From assembly GCA_937899715.1 (NCBI GenBank), contig CALCNX010000126.1, positions 1 through 64,000 on the forward strand: 64,000 bases of DNA, given 5' to 3'. A program made the position numbers and the translations under genes. The notes under the pieces are model-generated. The model was not told where the DNA came from and did no database searches. It worked only from the letters and a program-made list of their open reading frames with translations. This stretch comes from an uncultured bacterium. GTDB taxonomy: Bacteria > Bacteroidota > Ignavibacteria > Kapaibacteriales > UBA4661. Each line of letters opens with the position of its first letter. Positions within the stretch are counted from its first letter, which is position 1. This document shows, one piece after another, positions 18,995 through 26,102 of this stretch.

Positions 18995-19783
18995 TTACAA
19001 ACTTGCTGTTCTTCCGCCGTCAACGGGCACATTTATCCCATTGATATATGCTGCTGCGGGCGTTGCCAGAAATGCAACGGCGCTTGCAACTTCGCTTGCA
19101 TCGGCAATCCTTCCGGCGGGAATTTCGGCAATCATTTCATTGGTAATTTCTTCCTCTGACTTGCCCACTTTCGCAGATTTATTACCGATGATGCTCTGAA
19201 GCCGCGTTGTATTCGTTGCTCCGGGAAGAACATTGTTAACGGTGATGCCAAAGGGTGCTAATTCGATGGAAAGCGTTTTTGCCCAATTCCCAACCGCAGC
19301 CCGTATGGTATTGGAAACACCCAAGCCCGGGATTGGTTGCTTGACCGAGGTAGAAATGATGTTGATAATACGACCATACTTTTCTGCTTTCATCCCCGGT
19401 ACAAGTGCTTGCGCCAGAATATGATTGCAGACAAGATGATTATTGAACGCTGCAAGAAATTCCGATGGCGCGGCGTTCAGTGCTGTTCCTGCCGGAGGAC
19501 CGCCGGTATTATTGACGAGAATATGCACCGACGGATTGGCGCTGAGGTACGCCTGTATTTTTTCACCGAGTGCCTCCGGCTGTGCATAATCGGCAACAAT
19601 ATACTGATGCCGTTGCGCTTTGGTTGTGTCTAACGTGGCGACTGTTTCTTTGAGTTTATCTTCATTGCGGGCAAGTAAAATTACGTTCGCGCCAAGAAGT
19701 GCCAGTTCGACAGCAGAAGCCCTGCCAATTCCCTGCGTGCTTCCACCGACGAGAGCATATTTTCCGATTAGATTAAGATTCAT
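18995..19783 (-). CDS. Divergent short-chain dehydrogenase/reductase
   Basis: 262 residues from the ATG at 19783 (MNLNLIGKYALVGG); an in-frame start at 19897 would add an unsupported extension. The nucleotide-binding motif GGSTQGIGRA and the NNTGGPP segment (equivalent to NNAG) are present. The classical Tyr-x3-Lys pair is missing: where YSASKAAV would be expected the sequence is SNTIRAAVGNWAK. The catalytic Ser region (ISTSVKQPIPGLG) is kept. This places it in the divergent SDR group annotated vaguely as 3-oxoacyl reductase-like. It is the first gene of the kynurenine operon, so a role with an aminomuconate-derived intermediate is possible but unproven. Confidence 0.85.
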   Translation of the reverse strand: MNLNLIGKYALVGGSTQGIGRASAVELALLGANVILLARNEDKLKETVATLDTTKAQRHQYIVADYAQPEALGEKIQAYLSANPSVHILVNNTGGPPAGTALNAAPSEFLAAFNNHLVCNHILAQALVPGMKAEKYGRIINIISTSVKQPIPGLGVSNTIRAAVGNWAKTLSIELAPFGITVNNVLPGATNTTRLQSIIGNKSAKVGKSEEEITNEMIAEIPAGRIADASEVASAVAFLATPAAAYINGINVPVDGGRTASL

Positions 19784-19911
19784 CGCTTTGAAAGGATTAT
19801 GAGGGACAGTATCAGAACATACTGCAAAAGTCGCTGAAAATCCCGTCATTTCCAAACGAAGACTAAGCACATATCGACAAAACGGATTAAAAGACATATT
19901 TATCTTTTTTA

Positions 19912-19927
19912 TGTGACTTTTATCACA
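19912..19927. promoter_or_regulatory. CRP/FNR-family operator between the kynurenine and sulfur operons
   Basis: A perfect inverted repeat TGTGA-N6-TCACA, the textbook CRP/FNR half-site layout. It lies 109 bases before the DUF2892 start and about 130 bases before the SDR start on the other strand. A TAnnTTTG promoter candidate at 19949-19956 places the palindrome centre near -41 of the sulfur operon, as in class II activation. No Crp/Fnr regulator gene is in the window. Confidence 0.6.
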
Positions 19928-19948
19928 GAGTGTTCGTTCTTTGGGAGG

Positions 19949-19956
19949 TAATTTTG
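19949..19956 (+). promoter_or_regulatory. Candidate Bacteroidota-type -7 element of the sulfur operon
   Basis: TAATTTTG matches the TAnnTTTG consensus of Bacteroidota housekeeping promoters. No clear TTG element lies at the usual upstream distance, where the CRP/FNR-like palindrome sits instead, so an activator could replace it. Inferred start of transcription is near 19961. Confidence 0.4.
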
Positions 19957-20035
19957 TATAGTTGAAACAGAAGACTACGTGATTGTATCAACCTATTAAC
20001 AGACATTGTTTACACATTTTCTCTTGGAGTTTGAA

Positions 20036-20239
20036 ATGAAAAAGAACATGGGAACACTCGACCGCATCCTTCGCGTCATCATAGCTTTGGCAATTGGAAT
20101 GCTGTATTTTATGGGCATGATTAGCGGCACAGTGGCAATCGTTCTCGGCGTACTGGCAGTAATTTTCCTTGCCACCAGTCTTGTCAGCACCTGCCCGTTA
20201 TATTTGCCCTTTAATATCTCGACGCGCCCGAAAGGATAA
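20036..20239 (+). CDS. DUF2892 (YgaP-like) small inner membrane protein
   Basis: 67 residues from the ATG at 20036, chosen for GGAG at 20026-20029 and for the family-typical start MKKNMGTLDRILR. Two hydrophobic helices (about 13-32 and 36-52) are joined by a Gly-rich turn, followed by STCPLYLPFNI, where the Cys-Pro-LY pattern is conserved in the family. DUF2892 is often fused or adjacent to rhodanese and sulfur-oxidation proteins, and this one opens a sulfur gene cluster. Function is unknown; a membrane anchor or sulfide-related role is the usual guess. Confidence 0.88.
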   Translation: MKKNMGTLDRILRVIIALAIGMLYFMGMISGTVAIVLGVLAVIFLATSLVSTCPLYLPFNISTRPKG

Positions 20240-20329
20240 TTGCCACGAGAAGTCTCCGATACCAATGCTATCGAAGCCTCGCCACATTCACTATTTTTTG
20301 AATCCAACCTTGCAAGGTGGGCAGTTCCG

Positions 20330-21559
20330 ATGAAAAATCTTGTCATACTTGGAGCGGGAACAGGCGGAACGATGATGGCAAATCATTTGCATCATCATTT
20401 GCACAGTCCCGACTGGCGCATCACCATTATAGATGAACGCCAAGAGCATCACTATCAACCCGGGTATTTATTTCTGCCGTTTGATGTGTACTCCCCCGAC
20501 GATATTGTAAAATCCATCAAGGAGTTCATACCCGAAGACGTTCATCTCGTCCAACAAAAAATTTTGCGTATTGCGCCGACGGAAAACAAAATTTATCTGG
20601 AAAGCGGAAACGAAATACTCTATGATGTGCTGATTGTCGCCACGGGTGCCAAAATTGCACCCGAAGAAACAGAAGGGATGAGGGGTGCGGAGTGGCACAA
20701 ATCTGTTTTCGATTTCTACACCTTTGAAGGTGCTCTGGCACTGCGGGACAAATTACGCGATTGGCAAGGCGGAAAACTGGTGGTACACATTACCGAGATG
20801 CCGATTAAATGTCCTGTCGCACCCTTGGAGTTTGCTTTTTTGGCGGATTCGTTTTTCACGCAGAAGCAAATGCGCGACAAGGTGGAGATAACCTACGTCA
20901 CTCCCCTGAGCGGTGCATTCACCAAACCCAAAGCTACCGAAGCGCTGGAGCACTTGCTCAAGGAAAAAAATATTCACATCGAAAGCGACTTTGCCATCGA
21001 GCAGGTGGACAACACCACGAAGGAAATCGTGGACTACGGCGGCAGAAGGATTCCGTTTGATATTCTTGTCACCGTGCCGACCAACAAAGGTGATGAACTC
21101 ATGGCTCGTTCCGGTATGGGCGACGACCTGAACTACATCCCCACCGACAAAGCTACGCTACGCGCCAAAAACTACGAGAACATTTTTGTTCTGGGCGATG
21201 CCAGCAATATCCCTGCTTCTAAAGCAGGTTCGGTGACGCACTTCGAGGCGGAAATCTTGACAGAAAATATTCTTCGCTTTGTCCACGGCGAACCGTTAAA
21301 AGAAGAATTTGATGGTCATGCAAATTGTTTTATCGAAACCGGAAACGGCAAAGCGTTGCTTATTGATTTCAACTACACGCACGAACCGGTCGAAGGAAGT
21401 TTTCCTTTTCAGGGAATCGGACCCTTGCGTTTGCTCAAAGAAAGTCGCATGAACCATATGGGCAAGCTCGCTTTCCGATGGATATATTGGAATGTTCTGC
21501 TGAAAGGAACGCACATTCCTTTCGTTCCGGCAACCATGCCCGTACCCAAACAACAATAA
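20330..21559 (+). CDS. Sulfide:quinone oxidoreductase-like flavoprotein
   Basis: 409 residues from the ATG at 20330, preceded by AAGGTGG. The FAD-binding motif VILGAGTGGTMMANHL is at the N-terminus; QPGYLFLP, VATGAK and the second FAD motif VLGDASNIPASKAGS follow in SQR order. Two cysteines, Cys161 (PIKCPVAP) and Cys333 (HANCFIE), sit where the SQR catalytic pair (Cys160/Cys356 numbering) is expected; the third SQR cysteine is not seen. The amphipathic C-terminal region (LLKESRMNHMGKLAFRWIYWNVLL) fits a monotopic membrane anchor. It would oxidise sulfide or a persulfide and reduce quinone. Linkage with DsrC-like and DsrE-like proteins suggests transfer of the sulfane sulfur to carriers. Confidence 0.86.
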   Translation: MKNLVILGAGTGGTMMANHLHHHLHSPDWRITIIDERQEHHYQPGYLFLPFDVYSPDDIVKSIKEFIPEDVHLVQQKILRIAPTENKIYLESGNEILYDVLIVATGAKIAPEETEGMRGAEWHKSVFDFYTFEGALALRDKLRDWQGGKLVVHITEMPIKCPVAPLEFAFLADSFFTQKQMRDKVEITYVTPLSGAFTKPKATEALEHLLKEKNIHIESDFAIEQVDNTTKEIVDYGGRRIPFDILVTVPTNKGDELMARSGMGDDLNYIPTDKATLRAKNYENIFVLGDASNIPASKAGSVTHFEAEILTENILRFVHGEPLKEEFDGHANCFIETGNGKALLIDFNYTHEPVEGSFPFQGIGPLRLLKESRMNHMGKLAFRWIYWNVLLKGTHIPFVPATMPVPKQQ

Positions 21560-21598
21560 ACCACTTTATCAACCTTGTCTATTATCCACATAAACGTC

Positions 21599-21907
21599 AT
21601 GGAAAAGCTCATCGCAGGTAAATCGGTAGCCGTCAACGAAGAAGGCTATCTCACGGACTTCAGTCAGTGGGACAAAAGTATTGCGGAGGAATTGGCGCAC
21701 GAAGCAGGTATTAGCCTCAGTCCAAGACACTGGGAGGTGCTGACCTACCTTCAGAACGAGCACCAAAACCAAGTCGCACTCAGCATACGGCGCATCGGGA
21801 AAAGTAACTTCGTGGATATTAAAGAATTTTATCAGCTCTTTCCGACAGCACCGCTCAAAACAGCAACGAAAATTGCCGGCATCCCCAAACCGGTCAGTTG
21901 CATCTAA
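21599..21907 (+). CDS. DsrC/TusE-family sulfur carrier protein
   Basis: 102 residues from the ATG at 21599; an in-frame start at 21575 gives an atypical extension. The family core VNEEGYLTDFSQWDKSIAEELA, the helix SPRHWEVLTYL and the flexible C-terminal arm ending GIPKPVSCI are clear. Cys101, the penultimate residue, is the conserved sulfur-carrying CysA. The second Cys of true DsrC (about ten residues upstream, in a CRIAG-like segment) is replaced: the sequence is TKIAG. So it cannot form the DsrC trisulfide with dissimilatory sulfite reductase and resembles TusE or the related single-Cys carriers linked with sulfur oxidation. It probably receives sulfur from the neighbouring DsrE-like protein. 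Confidence 0.9.
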   Translation: MEKLIAGKSVAVNEEGYLTDFSQWDKSIAEELAHEAGISLSPRHWEVLTYLQNEHQNQVALSIRRIGKSNFVDIKEFYQLFPTAPLKTATKIAGIPKPVSCI

Positions 21908-21931
21908 CCACCTTTATTCGGAGAAAATACC

Positions 21932-22411
21932 ATGAATACCAATGGGGCGATTAAAAAGATGATGATCATCTTATCCAAAGGAACGTTGGAAAACGTGTAC
22001 GCCGCTTTTGTACTGGCAAACGGCGCACGAGCCGAAGGAATTGAAGCAGAAATTTTCTTTACGTTTTTTGGTTTGGAAGCCATTCACAAACAAAAGCTAG
22101 AACACTTGCACGTAGCCACCGTCGGCAATCCTGCAATGCATATGCCGACCATGCTGGGCGGTCTTCCGGGCATGGAAGCACTGGCGAGTTCCATGATGAA
22201 AAAAGAAATGGAAGCGATTGATATGCCCGACGTTCACGAGTTCTTGGATATTCTTACAGCATCGGGTGTACGGCTTTGGGCTTGTAAATTGGCGATGGAT
22301 ATGTTCCACTACAAAAAAGAAGATATGTACGACGGCATAGAAGCCGTCATCACGGTCGGCGATTTCTACAAACAAAGTGCTGGCGAAGGTGTCCATATGT
22401 TGTTTGTATAA
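21932..22411 (+). CDS. DsrE-like sulfurtransferase (DsrE2 type)
   Basis: 159 residues. The N-terminal KKMMIILSKGTLENVYAAF segment and the FFTFFGLEA strand match DsrE2-type proteins of the DsrE/F/H fold. Cys118 in VRLWACKLAMDMF is the expected active-site sulfur carrier. A Met-rich flexible stretch (about 68-98) separates the two halves, as in DsrE2 proteins, and a hydrophobic N-terminus may bring the protein to the membrane. GGAG lies before the ATG. Together with the SQR-like and DsrC-like genes it forms a plausible relay: sulfide oxidation, persulfide on DsrE, transfer to DsrC/TusE. Confidence 0.9.
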   Translation: MNTNGAIKKMMIILSKGTLENVYAAFVLANGARAEGIEAEIFFTFFGLEAIHKQKLEHLHVATVGNPAMHMPTMLGGLPGMEALASSMMKKEMEAIDMPDVHEFLDILTASGVRLWACKLAMDMFHYKKEDMYDGIEAVITVGDFYKQSAGEGVHMLFV

Positions 22412-22450
22412 CGCAGCACTTTTTGCTTGGTTGTCGAGAAGAACCCAAAA

Positions 22451-22488
22451 AAAAGCCCACGAGAAGATTTGCTTTCTCGTGGGCTTTT
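22451..22488. terminator. Bidirectional rho-independent terminator
   Basis: The 15-bp arms AAAAGCCCACGAGAA and TTCTCGTGGGCTTTT enclose an 8-nt loop between the convergent DsrE-like and TonB-receptor genes. T-runs occur on both strands, so it can serve both genes. Confidence 0.92.
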
Positions 22489-22508
22489 GTTCTTCGATAC
22501 CGTTAGCC

Positions 22509-24896
22509 TTAAAACTCTAACGTCACGCCGATACTTGGCAAAACGCCAATCGAAAGAATCGGGTCGGCTTTTTGTGTGCGTGGATTCCAGCGGAAGCCGC
22601 TTTGATTGCGCTGTCCGGTGATATTTTGTACATCAATATAGGTTACTAATTGCACACCGTTGAATGACCAGCGTTTGTCAAGCCGCATATCAATTCCATA
22701 GAAAAACGGCAAGCGTTCGCCTTCATTATACCGCGAAAAATCAATCGAACCTATCGGCAGCCGTGTTTCGCGTGAGCGCTGCGGCGTATCGACAAAAGGC
22801 GTAGTAGGAAGCCCTGTGGATGCGCGAACTTTTGCGCTGAGTTCCCATTCATTATCGAATCGGTAGCCGGCAGCAATATTGCCGATAATCGGTGTATCGA
22901 ATGCGCCCACACGCCGAATGCCATCTAAGCCCGTAAATTCAGTGCGATTCACACTGACACTGATTAAGCCATAGAGCGGAATTTCGCTCAATTTCTTTTG
23001 TACAAAAACTTCTACGCCAAATGCCCTGCCTGCGCCGACACTCACAATCGGTTCTAAACCAAAAGGAATATCATTAGAAATATCATCGAATCCATTCGGC
23101 GCAAGAACCGACTGCGGACGATAAACACGGGCGGGATAGTTGGAGTAATCTTTGTAGTACGTTTCAATTTGAAATTTCAAATCAGGTGCGAGTATATGCT
23201 CATAACCAAGCACCGCTTGGTCAACACGAATTGGCTCAAGCGCACTGGCGTTAGAGGCATCGCCGACGAGCCAAATAAACTGCGGCGTTTGATAGTACCG
23301 TCCGCCGCTCAGGTTCAGCGTTTGGAAGGGAGACAAGGCATAACTCAAAGCAAACCGAGGCGAGACAACAAATTTTGTGTTTAGGAAATTGTTGTAGTCG
23401 GCTCGTACACTAAGCGTCGTGCGAAGTTCGGGCGTGAGTTGGTACGATGCCTGCACGTATGTTGCATTACGAAAGGCTGAAAAATTGGTATCCACGTTCA
23501 GCGCACGAGGGATGCCATTGTTGTCTAGGCGAAAGAAAGCCGGGAGAAAAATATCGTACTTGAGAGTGCTCGCAAATTTGGCAATGTCGCCAAAGCTCAA
23601 TTCAAATTTGTCGTCCATTTGCAAGACCACATCGGCACGCAGAGACGTTTCGCCTTCGGTGGAGTAATTGCGAAAGATGTCACGAAGAAGCGTGTCGCGC
23701 TGCGATGTCTGGTACTTGCTGAATGTACGACCAAGCGTCACATTCATAAAGCCATTTCCGAAGAGCGTTTTCCATGTCAAGCCCGAAAAATATTGGTCTT
23801 GCGCCGGAGCGGTTATACGGCTGTTGGAAATACGTTTTTCTTCGGTGTCGTTGTTAAAAGCAACTGTTCCCAAGGCACCAATGCCCAAAAACGAAATCGA
23901 ATTTTTACTATCAATTTTTTGCGTAACCTTCGCCGTGAAGTCCCAGTATTGCGGAATAAAACCAAATCCAGCGAGATTGAAAATAAAATCTAAATAACTT
24001 CGGCGAACTCCGATTAAGAATGATCCTCCGGCGACAGTTGGTCCTTCTGCAATAACGCCAAATCCTGTTGCAGATAAATTGAGTTTACCAGAAAATCGTT
24101 CACTATTACCATCACGGAGCGAAAGATTAGTAACCGAAGAAACGCGGTCGCCGTATTTTGCGCCAAATCCGCCCGTAGAAAAGCTGACATCTTTCACAAA
24201 ATCAATATTGATAATCGAAAGTGGTCCACCCGTAGAACCTTGCGAACCAAAGTGATTGATATTCGGCACTTCAATATTATCCACCAAAAATAAATTCTCG
24301 AACGGTGCTCCGCCGCGCACGACCAAATCATTTCGTCCTGCCTGCGTGACCGCAACGCCCGGAAGCAATGCCACCGCCCGCACAACATCTTCTTGTACAC
24401 CGGGCGCACGCCGGACATCTTCAGCGTTCAATAGTTGCGTGCTGGTAATAGTTTCGGTATTTTTGCGAAAGTACGATGCTTCGACCTCTGCTCCGGCGAG
24501 GCGCACGGCAACGGGACGCAGTTCGACGTTGACTACGTAGGGCTTTGCCGCACCGACAAAAACATCGGACTGAATAAAGGATTCAAAACCAAGAATGGAA
24601 AATTTGACGGAATAGACGCCCGTCGGAACATTTTTTATGACAAATTTTCCTGTGGCGTTGGTGATTGCCCCTAGCTTTGCGCCGACCAATTCTATTTTCA
24701 CACCCGCAATCGCGTCTTGTGTGCCCGCACTGACGACGCTTCCTTCAATCGAACTTTTTGTCTTCGCCGATTGGGACGAGATTTCTGTGGTCGCTGCCGG
24801 AGCGGTGGTTTGTCCCAAAAGATGTGACGAGGTCTGCGCGACAAATAAGAGTGCGCATACTCCGATGCTGGCAATCATACCGGTACATTTTTTCAT
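22509..24896 (-). CDS. TonB-dependent outer membrane receptor with CarboxypepD-reg-like domain
   Basis: 795 residues. A signal peptide spans about residues 1-29. A carboxypeptidase regulatory-like Ig fold (about 48-130; IEGSVVSAGTQDAIAGVKI, NATGKFVIKNVPTGVY) precedes the plug (about 140-250; DLVVRGGAPFENLFLVDNIEVP). A beta-barrel follows and ends in the aromatic residue Phe (VTLEF), as required for BAM insertion. The SusC signature is absent and no SusD gene is adjacent, so it belongs to the general receptor group rather than a glycan locus. The substrate is unknown. The gene stands alone, facing away from a MarR-type gene 107 bases upstream that could regulate it. Confidence 0.92.
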   Translation of the reverse strand: MKKCTGMIASIGVCALLFVAQTSSHLLGQTTAPAATTEISSQSAKTKSSIEGSVVSAGTQDAIAGVKIELVGAKLGAITNATGKFVIKNVPTGVYSVKFSILGFESFIQSDVFVGAAKPYVVNVELRPVAVRLAGAEVEASYFRKNTETITSTQLLNAEDVRRAPGVQEDVVRAVALLPGVAVTQAGRNDLVVRGGAPFENLFLVDNIEVPNINHFGSQGSTGGPLSIINIDFVKDVSFSTGGFGAKYGDRVSSVTNLSLRDGNSERFSGKLNLSATGFGVIAEGPTVAGGSFLIGVRRSYLDFIFNLAGFGFIPQYWDFTAKVTQKIDSKNSISFLGIGALGTVAFNNDTEEKRISNSRITAPAQDQYFSGLTWKTLFGNGFMNVTLGRTFSKYQTSQRDTLLRDIFRNYSTEGETSLRADVVLQMDDKFELSFGDIAKFASTLKYDIFLPAFFRLDNNGIPRALNVDTNFSAFRNATYVQASYQLTPELRTTLSVRADYNNFLNTKFVVSPRFALSYALSPFQTLNLSGGRYYQTPQFIWLVGDASNASALEPIRVDQAVLGYEHILAPDLKFQIETYYKDYSNYPARVYRPQSVLAPNGFDDISNDIPFGLEPIVSVGAGRAFGVEVFVQKKLSEIPLYGLISVSVNRTEFTGLDGIRRVGAFDTPIIGNIAAGYRFDNEWELSAKVRASTGLPTTPFVDTPQRSRETRLPIGSIDFSRYNEGERLPFFYGIDMRLDKRWSFNGVQLVTYIDVQNITGQRNQSGFRWNPRTQKADPILSIGVLPSIGVTLEF

Positions 24897-25003
24897 GCTT
24901 TATTTTGTAAAATATTTCAAAAACGGAATAATTAGCACAATTTTGTAATAATGAACTAAACCAATTCCCTTTCGACGAAGTTCCCGTTCACGAAAAAAAA
25001 AAG

Positions 25004-25879
25004 ATGCAAGGCTTCGCTATGAAAACATCACCGCTGGGTGCAATTCACTCTTCGTCCGCCTACAACGACGACAACGACGGCAGGTATGGAAATATTTTGC
25101 GCTTAATCGCATTCTGGCAAGATTTTGAAAAGCACCACGAGCGAAAGTACGAAGGTACGGAAGCAGGTCTGGAAGAATTTAGCATCTGGATGCAGCAACA
25201 ACTGGGTAAAGCGCAGAGCAAAGAAACAGAGAGCAAAAAAACAGAGAGCACTAGCTCCATGCCTATACTCAACGCACCGACCGACGCAGGGTACGCGATG
25301 GCAATACGCACGGCTCCGGCATCGAACAATGCGACCATACCGCACCAACCGACCGATGCCGACGGCATGATTAGTATTTTGCTCGGACGAATGGGGCGAT
25401 ACGCCAAACTCTACACAAAAAAAGCATTGGATGGACACTCTCTTGCGTCTCTTGATGAGTTTGTACTTCTGGCAGCCATCACGCAGTACGAGCGCACCAA
25501 TGGAGAACCGACGAAATCCGAAGTCTATGCCGCCACTCTGACCGAAGTGACCACAGGCTCAGAGATTATGCGCCGTTTGGATAAAGCGGGATTAGTAGAG
25601 GAATGCGCCGATACCAAAGACAAACGCATGAAACGTGTTCGGCTCACACCACACGGCAAGGAAGTATTTTTTCAAGCAGCACAGCAAATGGGCGAAGCCA
25701 GCCATATCGTGGCAGGTACGTTGAGCGCTCCACAAAAAGCCGAGCTGATTCATTTGCTCACGCTTCTCGATACCTTTCATAGCGCAATATACACCGGTCA
25801 TCGGATGGAACCTTTTGACAAACTGCGTCTGCATGCAAAGGAACAGCAAGAACATTCGGCAGCAAGCAAGGCACAATAG
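25004..25879 (+). CDS. MarR-family-like transcriptional regulator with long N-terminal extension
   Basis: About 291 residues; an alternative ATG at 25019 has AAGG a few bases upstream and may be the true start. The winged-helix region lies at about 135-235: LDEFVLLAAITQYERTNGEPTKSEVYAATLTEVTTGSEIMRRLDKAGLVEE followed by the wing KDKRMKRVRLTPHGKEV. The N-terminal ~110 residues contain a Lys/Glu/Ser-rich linker and are not a recognised ligand domain; classical MarR proteins are only about 140-160 residues. Divergent from the TonB receptor gene. It resembles the MarR regulators of Bacteroidota that have an extra N-terminal helical domain. Confidence 0.82.
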   Translation: MQGFAMKTSPLGAIHSSSAYNDDNDGRYGNILRLIAFWQDFEKHHERKYEGTEAGLEEFSIWMQQQLGKAQSKETESKKTESTSSMPILNAPTDAGYAMAIRTAPASNNATIPHQPTDADGMISILLGRMGRYAKLYTKKALDGHSLASLDEFVLLAAITQYERTNGEPTKSEVYAATLTEVTTGSEIMRRLDKAGLVEECADTKDKRMKRVRLTPHGKEVFFQAAQQMGEASHIVAGTLSAPQKAELIHLLTLLDTFHSAIYTGHRMEPFDKLRLHAKEQQEHSAASKAQ

Positions 25880-26102
25880 CAAGAGACGAAGCGAGGACAT
25901 TGCTATCGGACGCTGACGGCACGAAGGGGGAAACGGAAGCAACGTCGTGATTGGAAGTGATAATAATTTTGGCTACACGCACGAACAGTTGTGCGAAACT
26001 ATCGTTCCTGAATCTCTTTCTTCCGTGAGAATGTTTGGTGGTTTCTATCGTTGTTCTTAGTTTGCCGCCTCACGATACTCTTTTGCACTTTTACCCCCTG
26101 CT

